12,617 nt of DNA from Pseudomonadota bacterium (GCA_030917985.1 JAUPTR010000127.1:1-12617); one strand, 5' to 3'; shown: positions 1 to 6,109, counted from the first letter of the stretch. A program made the numbers and translations. Notes: generated from the letters alone by a model not told the origin.

Positions 1-196
1 TGAACGGAACCGTCACATTCAGCCCTTTGCCGCCCTCGGCGCGGAAGGCTTCAACGTTGGCAACAAAGCCATCCAGCGGCGCGAGCAGGCGCTCGTAGGT
101 CAGGTTTTGCCCGGTCTGGGCGGCGAATGCCGCGTGAATCTGCGGCGACTTGCTGTGGGCAATCGGGTTACCCACTACGACATAATGGTCTGCCAT
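1..196 (-). CDS. aroE: Shikimate dehydrogenase, N-terminal 65 residues (cut by window edge)
   Basis: Shikimate dehydrogenase reduces 3-dehydroshikimate to shikimate with NADPH in the cytoplasmic pathway to aromatic amino acids. The visible N-terminus carries the family's substrate-binding pattern: GNPIAHSKSP at residues 9-18, with the two shikimate-contacting serines at 15 and 17, and NVTVPF at residues 60-65. The catalytic lysine normally follows that motif directly and lies just outside the window. The ATG at 196 starts six bases after the stop of the upstream DUF4124-like gene, and no good Shine-Dalgarno sequence is visible, so translation may be coupled to that gene. It is the third gene of the rhodanese unit. 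The family call is secure; the rest of the gene cannot be assessed. Confidence 0.93.
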   Translation of the reverse strand, partial: MADHYVVVGNPIAHSKSPQIHAAFAAQTGQNLTYERLLAPLDGFVANVEAFRAEGGKGLNVTVPF

Positions 197-202
197 CGTT
201 AT

Positions 203-613
203 CTATTTCTGCTGGCCGGAAAAGGCTTTTTCGATGCGTTCCAGTGCCAGATTGCGTGGCTGCGGACGGGCCGTTGTTTCCACGCCTTCCACCGCTGGTT
301 GCGCCTCGGGTTGCTCGTTGTTGATGGCGGGTTGTGGCGCTTTGGGCATGCTTACCAGGTTGGGGGTAGCCAGCTTGAGTTTTTCTGGCTTGCTGCCGGC
401 CGGTGCGCTATTGGCATCGCCAAATACCACGTTGCCATTGGCATCTTTCCACTTGACCACCTGGCTGCTGCCGCCAGACGTTGCCGCGTTGACGGTTGGC
501 GCAGGTGCCGGCTGCAGCGCAGGCAAGCCCAGTTTGCCCATCAGGTTGCCGGGGTTAAACCAGGCCACAGCCGCCGCCCCGGCCAGTGCCGCACCCAACA
601 TAAACCCGCGCAT
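203..613 (-). CDS. Small membrane-anchored protein with a DUF4124-like segment
   Basis: This 136-residue protein has no assigned function. Residues 1-20 form one short hydrophobic segment after MRGF, either a signal anchor or an uncleaved signal. A proline- and alanine-rich linker follows. Residues 52-75 contain VVKWKDANGNVVFGD, which resembles the DUF4124 core (aromatic or lysine, K, W/Y, x, D, x, NG, x, V, x, [FY], [SG], D) seen in many betaproteobacterial envelope proteins. The rest is low-complexity, rich in Pro, Gln and Ala, ending in a short charged helix. The start codon shares one base with the upstream rhodanese stop (TGATG), and aroE begins six bases after its stop, so the three genes are almost certainly co-transcribed. 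The likely location is the inner membrane facing the periplasm; this is inference. Confidence 0.8.
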   Translation of the reverse strand: MRGFMLGAALAGAAAVAWFNPGNLMGKLGLPALQPAPAPTVNAATSGGSSQVVKWKDANGNVVFGDANSAPAGSKPEKLKLATPNLVSMPKAPQPAINNEQPEAQPAVEGVETTARPQPRNLALERIEKAFSGQQK

Positions 614-1065
614 CAGCCTTGCGCCCAGGGCAGGTTGCGGGCCTTCCAGCCGTTGACTTTGCCACGGTGGCCGTGGCCATCCTTGTCGCCTTCAAAGCCT
701 TCCAGTACGTTGAAGCAGTCGCTGAAACCATTGGCTGCAGCGGTACGGGCGGCCTGATCCGAGCGGGCGCCGGTACGGCAGATAAACATCACCAGCGATT
801 CCGTATCGACCTGGTGTTTGAGTTGTTCAAGAAAGTGCGGGTTGTCGATCATGCCGGGAAAGGTTTTCCATTCCACATTCACCGCGCCGGGAATCACGCC
901 GACAAAATTCCACTCGGCGTTGCTGCGCACGTCCACCAGCTTGGCGGCGGGCACGTTCTGCAGCAGGGTAAAGGCTTCTTCCGGCAACAAGGCGCCGGAG
1001 TAGGGGAGCTGCAGCGACTCGGCGCGTTGTTTGGCGGCCATCAGGATATTGTTGATCTGGCTCAT
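613..1065 (-). CDS. Single-domain rhodanese-like sulfurtransferase
   Basis: This 150-residue protein is a stand-alone rhodanese domain. LVDVRSNAEW at residues 43-52 is the conserved CH2A-like strand and loop, and CRTGARS at residues 96-102 is the active-site loop with catalytic Cys96. Such proteins carry a persulfide on the cysteine and transfer sulfur to an acceptor; the in vivo acceptor here is unknown. There is no signal peptide, so it should be cytoplasmic. I chose the ATG at 1065 because GGGAG lies about seven bases upstream and the protein then starts as typical family members do; an ATG 66 bases further upstream would add an unrelated tail and has no ribosome site. It heads the unit with the DUF4124-like gene and aroE, and is divergent from glnA. 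Confidence 0.9.
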   Translation of the reverse strand: MSQINNILMAAKQRAESLQLPYSGALLPEEAFTLLQNVPAAKLVDVRSNAEWNFVGVIPGAVNVEWKTFPGMIDNPHFLEQLKHQVDTESLVMFICRTGARSDQAARTAAANGFSDCFNVLEGFEGDKDGHGHRGKVNGWKARNLPWAQG

Positions 1066-1101
1066 TGGGTGCTCCCGATACTTGAAAATGGGAAGGATTT
1101 C

Positions 1102-1131
1102 ATTATCGCAAATGCCTGCATCGCAAGCCAA
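1102..1131 (-). promoter_or_regulatory. Candidate sigma-70 promoter of the rhodanese-aroE unit
   Basis: Read on the minus strand, TTGGCT (-35, four of six consensus bases) is followed after 18 bases by GATAAT (-10, five of six), with TG one base before the -10 (extended -10). Transcription would start near 1095, about 30 bases before the rhodanese ATG. This is a pattern match only. Confidence 0.5.
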
Positions 1132-1141
1132 CCGGATTTAC

Positions 1142-1158
1142 TGCATCAAAATAGTGCG
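1142..1158 (+). promoter_or_regulatory. NtrC-type operator, distal site upstream of glnA
   Basis: The 17-base sequence TGCATCAAAATAGTGCG matches 11 of the 14 specified bases of the NtrC consensus TGCACYA-N3-TGGTGCA. Its centre is 31 bases, about three helical turns, from the second and stronger site, and about 128 bases upstream of the predicted sigma-54 start. The enterobacterial glnA enhancer has a similar tandem pair at a similar distance. Confidence 0.68.
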
Positions 1159-1172
1159 AAATTTGTGTTTGA

Positions 1173-1189
1173 TGCATCAATTTGGTGCA
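1173..1189 (+). promoter_or_regulatory. NtrC-type operator, proximal site upstream of glnA
   Basis: The 17-base sequence TGCATCAATTTGGTGCA matches 13 of the 14 specified bases of the NtrC consensus. It is centred about 97 bases upstream of the predicted transcription start. With the distal site it forms a classical enhancer pair on which phosphorylated NtrC dimers can assemble an oligomer. Confidence 0.78.
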
Positions 1190-1251
1190 TTGAACGATGC
1201 TGGCTTGCGGTAAGTGTCTTGTGGCACAATAGCTTTCTTGCTGAATTCGCA

Positions 1252-1267
1252 TGGCATGATTCGTGCT
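1252..1267 (+). promoter_or_regulatory. Sigma-54 promoter (-24/-12) of glnA
   Basis: TGGCATGATTCGTGCT fits the sigma-54 consensus TGGCAC-N5-TTGCW with the required ten bases between the GG (1253-1254) and the GC (1265-1266). The predicted transcription start is near 1278, giving a leader of about 77 bases. The two upstream NtrC-type sites and the glnA gene downstream make the assignment persuasive. Confidence 0.8.
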
Positions 1268-1281
1268 TAAAGCTGTGAGTC

Positions 1282-1315
1282 ATCGTCGTGCAACCATCCC
1301 GTTGATCCGGACGAT
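1282..1315 (+). other. Possible stem-loop in the glnA mRNA leader
   Basis: ATCGTC (1282-1287) and GACGAT (1310-1315) are exact inverted repeats, and a nested pair CAAC (1291-1294) and GTTG (1301-1304) lies between them. The structure would start only a few bases after the predicted transcription start, so it could protect the 5' end of the message. It does not overlap the ribosome site AGGAG at 1344-1348. No known riboswitch is recognised. Confidence 0.35.
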
Positions 1316-1354
1316 TTCTATCAGTACCACCTAGCTAGCAGATAGGAGATTTAA

Positions 1355-2764
1355 ATGGCGGTTGCCAATGTATTGAAAATGATCCAGGAAAACGAAGTTC
1401 GTTACGTCGATCTGCGTTTTACCGATACCCGTGGTAAAGAACAACACGTTACCATTCCGGCGCACGTTGTGGATGAAGACTGGTTCGAACACGGCCACGC
1501 ATTTGACGGCTCCTCGATTGCCGGCTGGAAAGGCATTCAAGCCTCCGACATGATGTTGCTGGCTGATCCGGCTACTGCCAACATCGATCCGTTCTTTGAC
1601 GAACCGACCCTGATCCTGTCCTGTGACGTGATCGACCCGGTTGACGGCAAAGGTTACGACCGCTGCCCGCGTTCGATCGCCAAACGCGCTGAAGCCTACC
1701 TGAAAGCTTCGGGCCTGGGCGACACCGCTTACTTCGGTCCGGAACCGGAATTCTTCATTTTCGACAGCGTAACCTGGCATGCAGACATGTCCGGCTGCTC
1801 GGTGAAAATCAAGTCGGAAGAAGCCGCATGGTCGTCCGCTGACGAATTCGATGGTGGCAACACCGGTCACCGTCCGGGTGTTAAAGGCGGTTACTTCCCG
1901 GTTCCGCCGGTCGACAGCTACCAGGACGTGCGCGCTGCAATGTGTAACGCGCTGGAAGAAATGGGCGTTCCGGTTGAAGTTCACCACCACGAAGTGGCCA
2001 CTGCTGGTCAGTGCGAAATCGGCACCAAGTTCTCGACGCTGGTTCAGCGCGCTGACTGGACTCAAATCCTGAAATACGTTGTGCACAACGTTGCGCACCA
2101 GTATGGCAAGACTGCAACCTTCATGCCGAAGCCGATCGTTGGCGACAACGGTTCGGGCATGCACGTTCACCAGTCGATCTGGAAAGATGGCAAGAACCTG
2201 TTTGCAGGTAACGGCTACGCTGGCCTGTCGGAATTCGCCCTGTACTACATCGGCGGTATCATCAAGCATGCCAAGGCACTGAACGCGATCACCAATCCGG
2301 GCACCAACTCGTACAAGCGTCTGGTTCCTGGCTACGAAGCACCGGTAATGCTGGCTTACTCGGCGAAAAACCGTTCGGCTTCGATCCGTATTCCGTACGT
2401 GGCTTCGGACAAGGCTCGCCGTATCGAGGCACGTTTCCCGGATCCGCTGGGCAACCCGTACCTGGTGTTCTCGGCGCTGATGATGGCAGGTCTGGACGGC
2501 GTTCAGAACAAGATCCATCCGGGCGATCCGGCAGACAAGAACCTGTACGATCTGCCGCCGGAAGAAGACAAGCTGATTCCGAAGGTTTGCCACAGCCTGG
2601 AGCAGGCACTGGGCGAGCTGGACAAGGATCGCGAGTTCCTGACCCGTGGTGGCGTGTTCTCCAACGAGTGGATCGATGCCTACATTGAACTGAAGATGGA
2701 AGAAGTGCAGAAATACCGCATGACCAGCCATCCGGTTGAATTTGCAATGTACTACTCGTCTTAA
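1355..2764 (+). CDS. glnA: Glutamine synthetase, type I (adenylylation-regulated)
   Basis: Glutamine synthetase makes glutamine from glutamate, ammonia and ATP in the cytoplasm as a dodecamer, and is the main entry point of ammonium. The 469-residue length equals that of the enterobacterial enzyme. Visible signatures are FDGSSIAGWK near residues 50-60, the ATP-site region around KPIVGDNGSGMHVHQS, NPGTNSYKRLVPGYEAP and KNRSASIRIP. Tyr398 in NLYDLPPEE is the known adenylylation site (Tyr397 in mature E. coli enzyme), so GlnE control is expected. The ATG at 1355 has AGGAG seven bases upstream. Codon choice favours GGT, CGT, AAA and GAA, as in highly expressed genes. Upstream lie an NtrC enhancer pair and a sigma-54 promoter; downstream is a strong terminator. 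Confidence 0.98.
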   Translation: MAVANVLKMIQENEVRYVDLRFTDTRGKEQHVTIPAHVVDEDWFEHGHAFDGSSIAGWKGIQASDMMLLADPATANIDPFFDEPTLILSCDVIDPVDGKGYDRCPRSIAKRAEAYLKASGLGDTAYFGPEPEFFIFDSVTWHADMSGCSVKIKSEEAAWSSADEFDGGNTGHRPGVKGGYFPVPPVDSYQDVRAAMCNALEEMGVPVEVHHHEVATAGQCEIGTKFSTLVQRADWTQILKYVVHNVAHQYGKTATFMPKPIVGDNGSGMHVHQSIWKDGKNLFAGNGYAGLSEFALYYIGGIIKHAKALNAITNPGTNSYKRLVPGYEAPVMLAYSAKNRSASIRIPYVASDKARRIEARFPDPLGNPYLVFSALMMAGLDGVQNKIHPGDPADKNLYDLPPEEDKLIPKVCHSLEQALGELDKDREFLTRGGVFSNEWIDAYIELKMEEVQKYRMTSHPVEFAMYYSS

Positions 2765-2780
2765 TTCGATGAGTGCCTCG

Positions 2781-2813
2781 TAAAAAAGGAGCGGCCTGTC
2801 CGCTCCTTTTTTA
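2781..2813 (+). terminator. Rho-independent terminator after glnA
   Basis: A perfect 14-base inverted repeat (TAAAAAAGGAGCGG at 2781-2794 and its complement at 2800-2813) encloses a five-base loop and ends in a run of six T. The A-run on the left makes it work in either direction in principle. It begins 17 bases after the glnA stop and should largely separate glnA from the genes downstream. Confidence 0.93.
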
Positions 2814-2846
2814 CTGCCCGAATCGTGGTCATTGCCGGCTGCCGTG

Positions 2847-2875
2847 TTGCCGTGCAGGCCGTCCTTGCCTAAACT
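2847..2875 (+). promoter_or_regulatory. Candidate sigma-70 promoter of the secreted DUF4124 gene
   Basis: TTGCCG (2847-2852) and TAAACT (2870-2875) are separated by exactly 17 bases; each matches four of six consensus bases. Transcription would start near 2882, 25 bases before the preferred ATG at 2907. It lies just after the glnA terminator, where a new promoter is needed. It is a modest pattern match. Confidence 0.42.
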
Positions 2876-2906
2876 GGCAACTCCCATGGCTCTTCCTCCA
2901 GGTTTT

Positions 2907-3401
2907 ATGTCACGCTGTTTTCCTGTTGTTGCCGCCACTCTGGCCTTGACCGCAATGTTTACGCCGCCATGCATGGCTGACATCTACAAATATGTCGATG
3001 AAAATGGCCGTGTTACCTATTCCAATGTGCCAAGCAAAGGCGCCAAAAAACTCGATCTTGAGCCTTTGACTTCGGTGCCTGCACCCAAGCCCCGGCCGCG
3101 CAGCGAAGCGCCTGCCGCGGCCAGCAGCACGCCGGCGGATTTCCCCCGGGTGGATGCCGATACGCAGAAGAAGCGTGATACCACCCGCCGCGGCATTCTT
3201 GAAGACGAGCTGCGCAGCGAAGAAAAAATGCTGGAAGAAGCGCGCCGCGCCTACGATGAGGGTTCGCGCACACTGAAAGTGGGTGAAGACTCAAAGAACT
3301 CGCCGAAATACCAGGAGCGTATGGCGCGCCTCAAGGATGCCGTGACCACGCATGAAAATAATATTCAGGCCGTGCGCCGCGAACTGAATAATCTGAAATA
3401 A
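2907..3401 (+). CDS. Secreted DUF4124-domain protein with a C-terminal coiled coil
   Basis: The function is unknown. The 164-residue product starts with a signal peptide of about 24 residues (MSRCF, hydrophobic core, then PPCMA before Asp25), so it should be periplasmic. The DUF4124 core follows at once: DIYKYVDENGRVTYSNVP at residues 25-42. A Pro/Ala linker (about 57-80) leads to a charged helical region (about 85-164) rich in Glu, Arg and Lys with spaced Leu and Ala, a likely coiled coil. In-frame ATGs at 2832 and 2886 exist, but 2907 has AGG four bases upstream, begins directly with the signal peptide and lies after the candidate promoter. Position between glnA and ntrB suggests a conserved neighbourhood but does not prove a nitrogen role. 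Confidence 0.88.
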   Translation: MSRCFPVVAATLALTAMFTPPCMADIYKYVDENGRVTYSNVPSKGAKKLDLEPLTSVPAPKPRPRSEAPAAASSTPADFPRVDADTQKKRDTTRRGILEDELRSEEKMLEEARRAYDEGSRTLKVGEDSKNSPKYQERMARLKDAVTTHENNIQAVRRELNNLK

Positions 3402-3418
3402 TGCACCATATCGGTGCG
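3402..3418 (+). promoter_or_regulatory. NtrC-type operator upstream of ntrB
   Basis: TGCACCATATCGGTGCG matches 12 of the 14 specified bases of the NtrC consensus TGCACYA-N3-TGGTGCA. It starts one base after the stop codon of the secreted DUF4124 gene and is centred about 151 bases upstream of the predicted sigma-54 start of ntrB, a normal enhancer distance. The same bases can also form a small hairpin (see the terminator entry), so the role is ambiguous. Confidence 0.55.
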
Positions 3419-3428
3419 TTTTCGTTTT
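3403..3428 (+). terminator. Possible weak terminator after the secreted DUF4124 gene
   Basis: GCACC and GGTGC pair around an ATATC loop, followed by GTTTTCGTTTT. The five-base stem is short and the T-run is interrupted, so termination would be weak. A second hairpin, GGGCAG/CTGCCC at 3431-3449, follows without a T-run. The first hairpin coincides with the NtrC-type operator; either reading, or both, may be right. Confidence 0.4.
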
Positions 3429-3534
3429 GCGGGCAGCAATCGCCTGCCCTGTCGATGAGCTACGCCCCGCTTCGATCCAGATATTTCCGCTGAATTTGCT
3501 GTCTTTTGCTGTTTGTTCGCTCCTGGCAAGGCGT

Positions 3535-3550
3535 TGGCCCGCTTATTGCT
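3535..3550 (+). promoter_or_regulatory. Sigma-54 promoter (-24/-12) of ntrBC
   Basis: TGGCCCGCTTATTGCT differs from TGGCAC-N5-TTGCW by one base and has the exact spacing between GG (3536-3537) and GC (3548-3549). Transcription would start near 3561, giving a 21-base leader that contains AGGTG just before the ntrB ATG. A weaker overlapping match with the same spacing, TGGCAAGGCGTTGGCC, starts at 3524. The NtrC-type site at 3402-3418 is suitably placed upstream. Confidence 0.68.
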
Positions 3551-3581
3551 TGGTTAAAGCACAAACCAATACAGGTGTCTT

Positions 3582-4634
3582 ATGCATTACAGTGCGTATT
3601 CTGGTCTGGAGTTGCTCGATTCTGCGGTGCTGGTGCTCGATCACGCCTGGCGTATCGTTTACCTCAATCCGGCTGCCGAGAGTCTGTTCGAGCTGAGCCA
3701 GCGCCTGGCCGCCGGTTTGTCGCTGGAACAGGCATTTCCCAATGACGGCAAGGCGCTGCTGCAGGCAGCCACGCTGGCGCGGCGCAACAACACCAGTTTT
3801 ATCGAGCACGATCTGAAGCTGCTCACCGCCTCTCACAACGAATTGCATCTGAGCTGCAACGCCACCCCGCTGGAAAGCGGAAATGCGGCGCTGTTGATCG
3901 AGTTTCGCCCGATTGACCAGCAGATCAAGATTGCCAACGAAGAACGGATTCTGGTGCAGCAGCAGGCCAACCGCGAGCTGATCCGCAATCTGGCGCACGA
4001 AATCAAGAACCCGCTGGGCGGCATCCGTGGCGCCGCACAGTTGCTGGAACGCGAGCTGGTGCGGCGCGAGCTCACCGAATACACGCAGGTGATCATTCAG
4101 GAGGCTGAACGCCTGCAATCGCTGATCGACCGTCTGCTGACGCCGCATCGCATTCCACAAGTGGCGGAGGTGAATATCCACGAAGTGCTGGAGCGGGTGC
4201 GCAGCGTGCTGCTGGCAGAAACGCCGACCGGCCTGAAAATCCGCCGCGATTACGATACCAGCCTGCCGCCGCTGACCGGCGACAAGGAGCAGCTGATTCA
4301 GGTGATGCTGAATATTGCCCGCAACGCGGTGCAAGCGATGCAGGGGCAGGGCGAAATCATCCTGCGCACGCGCGTCACTCGGCAGGTGACGCTTGCGCGC
4401 AAGCGCCACCGGCTGGCAATGCTGGTGCAGATCATCGATAACGGGCCGGGTATTCCCGATGCCATCCGCGACAATATTTTCTATCCGCTGGTGTCGGGCC
4501 GCGCAGATGGCACCGGGCTGGGGCTGACACTGGCGCAAACCTATATCCATCAACATCACGGTGCCATCGATTTTGACAGCAAGCCAGGCCACACCAGCTT
4601 CAATATCCTGTTACCCCTGACACAAGAAAACTGA
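3582..4634 (+). CDS. ntrB: Nitrogen regulation sensor histidine kinase NtrB (NRII)
   Basis: NtrB phosphorylates NtrC when nitrogen is scarce and, with PII, dephosphorylates it when nitrogen is plentiful. It is cytoplasmic; no membrane segment is visible. The 350 residues match the family length (349 in E. coli). An N-terminal PAS domain (about 8-115, with VLVLDHAWRIVYLNPAAE) precedes the DHp helix with phospho-accepting His139 in NLAHEIKNPLGG. The kinase domain follows: N box with Asn248 in NIARNAVQAM, G1 box DNGPGIP (286-292), F box FYPLVSGR (300-307) typical of NtrB, and G2 box GTGLGL (310-315). Start ATG 3582 has AGGTG six bases upstream. The ntrC ATG follows its stop by seven bases, so the pair is one unit, apparently under its own sigma-54 promoter. 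Confidence 0.97.
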   Translation: MHYSAYSGLELLDSAVLVLDHAWRIVYLNPAAESLFELSQRLAAGLSLEQAFPNDGKALLQAATLARRNNTSFIEHDLKLLTASHNELHLSCNATPLESGNAALLIEFRPIDQQIKIANEERILVQQQANRELIRNLAHEIKNPLGGIRGAAQLLERELVRRELTEYTQVIIQEAERLQSLIDRLLTPHRIPQVAEVNIHEVLERVRSVLLAETPTGLKIRRDYDTSLPPLTGDKEQLIQVMLNIARNAVQAMQGQGEIILRTRVTRQVTLARKRHRLAMLVQIIDNGPGIPDAIRDNIFYPLVSGRADGTGLGLTLAQTYIHQHHGAIDFDSKPGHTSFNILLPLTQEN

Positions 4635-4641
4635 GGACATC

Positions 4642-6051
4642 ATGAAACCCGTCTGGATCATTGACGATGACCGCTCCATCCGCTGGGTGTTCGAAAAAGC
4701 CCTGGCGCGCGAAAACATCGAATTCAAGACCTTCTCCAGCGCTCACGATGCACTGGCTGCCATGGAAGCCAGTCTGCCGCAGGTGGTGGTCAGCGATATC
4801 CGCATGCCCGGCGAATCCGGGCTGGTGTTCCTGCAAAAGGTCAAAGAGCGCCATCCAGCCCTGCCGGTGATCATCATGACCGCGCATTCCGATCTGGAAA
4901 GCGCCGTGGCGGCATTTCAGGGCGGCGCGTTTGAATACCTGCCGAAGCCGTTCGATGTTGATCATGCGATCGAGCTGGTGCGCCGCGCGATGGAAGAAAG
5001 CCTGCGGCAGGCGCCGGCCGAAGAAGAGCTGGAAGCCGTGCCGGAAATCCTCGGCCAGGCACCGGCAATGCAGGAGGTCTTTCGTGCCATCGGCCGCCTC
5101 AGCCAATCGTCGGCAACGGTGATGATTACCGGCGAATCAGGCTCGGGTAAAGAGCTGGTGGCGCGCGCCCTGCATCGCCACAGCCCGCGTGCCAGCAAGC
5201 CGTTTATTGCCATCAACACCGCTGCAATTCCGAAGGATTTGCTGGAATCGGAACTGTTCGGCCACGAGCGCGGCGCGTTTACCGGCGCGCAAACGCAGCG
5301 CCGCGGGCGGTTTGAGCAGGCCGAAGGCGGCACCTTGTTTCTCGACGAAATCGGCGATATGCCGCCCGATCTGCAAACCCGCCTGCTGCGTGTGTTGTCG
5401 GACGGCTTCTATTACCGCGTTGGCGGCCACACGCCGATCAAGGCCAGCGTGCGAGTGATTGCCGCCACCCACCAGAACCTGGAAACACGGGTAAAAGACG
5501 GCCTGTTCCGTGAAGACTTGTTCCACCGCCTGAACGTAATCCGCCTGCGCCTGCCGCCGCTGCGTGAGCGCAAGCAGGATATTCCACTGCTGGCGCGGCA
5601 TTTTCTGCAGAAAAGCGCCAAGGAACTCGGCGTTGAGCCGAAGCGTTTGTCGGATGCAGCGATGAAATACCTCGCCAGCTGCGACTTTGCCGGCAACGTG
5701 CGGCAACTGGAAAACGTCTGCCACTGGCTGACGGTGATGGCGCCCGGACAAAACGTGGAAGTCGCCGATCTGCCGCCTGAGCTGCGTGCCGATGCAGAAG
5801 AAGGCGGGGGTACGGTTGCCGGCGATTGGGTGACCGCGCTGGAAAACGAAGTGGAACGGCAACTGGCACGCGGCGATGTCGGCATTATCGACGAACTGAC
5901 CAACCAGTTTGAACGGGCGCTGATCCAGAAAGCACTGGCCCACACCGGCGGCCGGCGCATAGAAGCCGCCACGTTGCTGGGCTGGGGGCGCAACACGCTG
6001 ACACGCAAGATTCAAGAGCTGGGCATGGACAGCCCGGCACTCTCAGGCTGA
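4642..6051 (+). CDS. ntrC: Nitrogen regulation response regulator NtrC (NRI)
   Basis: NtrC is the sigma-54 activator of nitrogen genes. The 469 residues equal the E. coli length. The receiver domain (1-115) has the acidic pocket D8-D10, phospho-acceptor Asp52 in VVVSDIRMPG, Thr80 and Lys102. The AAA+ domain (about 135-375) has Walker A GESGSGK (164-170), the sigma-54 contact loop GAFTGA (211-216), Walker B TLFLDEIGDM (231-240) and the GNVRQLEN motif (351-358). The C-terminal Fis-type helix-turn-helix (about 437-461, AATLLGWGRNTLTRKI) binds the TGCACYA-type operators seen upstream of glnA and ntrB. GAGG precedes the ATG by four to five bases. All catalytic residues are present, so it should be fully active. 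Confidence 0.98.
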   Translation: MKPVWIIDDDRSIRWVFEKALARENIEFKTFSSAHDALAAMEASLPQVVVSDIRMPGESGLVFLQKVKERHPALPVIIMTAHSDLESAVAAFQGGAFEYLPKPFDVDHAIELVRRAMEESLRQAPAEEELEAVPEILGQAPAMQEVFRAIGRLSQSSATVMITGESGSGKELVARALHRHSPRASKPFIAINTAAIPKDLLESELFGHERGAFTGAQTQRRGRFEQAEGGTLFLDEIGDMPPDLQTRLLRVLSDGFYYRVGGHTPIKASVRVIAATHQNLETRVKDGLFREDLFHRLNVIRLRLPPLRERKQDIPLLARHFLQKSAKELGVEPKRLSDAAMKYLASCDFAGNVRQLENVCHWLTVMAPGQNVEVADLPPELRADAEEGGGTVAGDWVTALENEVERQLARGDVGIIDELTNQFERALIQKALAHTGGRRIEAATLLGWGRNTLTRKIQELGMDSPALSG

Positions 6052-6079
6052 ATCACACCGCCCTGAAAGCCAATACCCA

Positions 6080-6109
6080 CGCGGCCTGCAGCCTTGCCTG
6101 CAGGCCGCG
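6080..6109. terminator. GC-rich hairpin between convergent ntrC and the efflux operon
   Basis: A perfect 12-base stem, CGCGGCCTGCAG at 6080-6091 and its complement at 6098-6109, encloses a six-base loop. It is very stable but has no T-run on either strand, so it is not a textbook intrinsic terminator. Its place 28 bases after the ntrC stop, between two gene ends, suggests a shared transcription barrier or 3' end protector. The rest of 6052-6176 shows nothing clear. Confidence 0.5.

Noticed and set aside
1223..1241. TGGCAC followed by TTGC as a second sigma-54 promoter of glnA
   Set aside because: The two blocks are ten bases apart where five are required, so GG and GC are not on the correct face; the element at 1252-1267 has exact spacing.
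2832..2906. Extended N-terminus of the secreted DUF4124 protein starting at 2832 or 2886
   Set aside because: The extension would bury the signal peptide, overlaps the candidate promoter, and has no better ribosome site than the ATG at 2907.
1331..2983. A 550-codon open frame on the minus strand opposite glnA
   Set aside because: It is a shadow of the highly biased codon use of glnA; the product is rich in Arg, His and Val with no recognisable domain, and it runs through the terminator and the next gene's start.
3524..3539. TGGCAAGGCGTTGGCC as the main sigma-54 promoter of ntrB
   Set aside because: Spacing is correct, but the -12 block is poorer than that of the overlapping element at 3535-3550; kept only as an alternative.
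3543..4592. A 349-codon open frame on the minus strand opposite ntrB
   Set aside because: ntrB has every kinase motif in the opposite direction; this frame has His/Gln-rich antisense composition and no domain.
5137..6015. A 292-codon open frame on the minus strand opposite ntrC
   Set aside because: It lies entirely inside ntrC, whose motifs are complete, and shows no family features.
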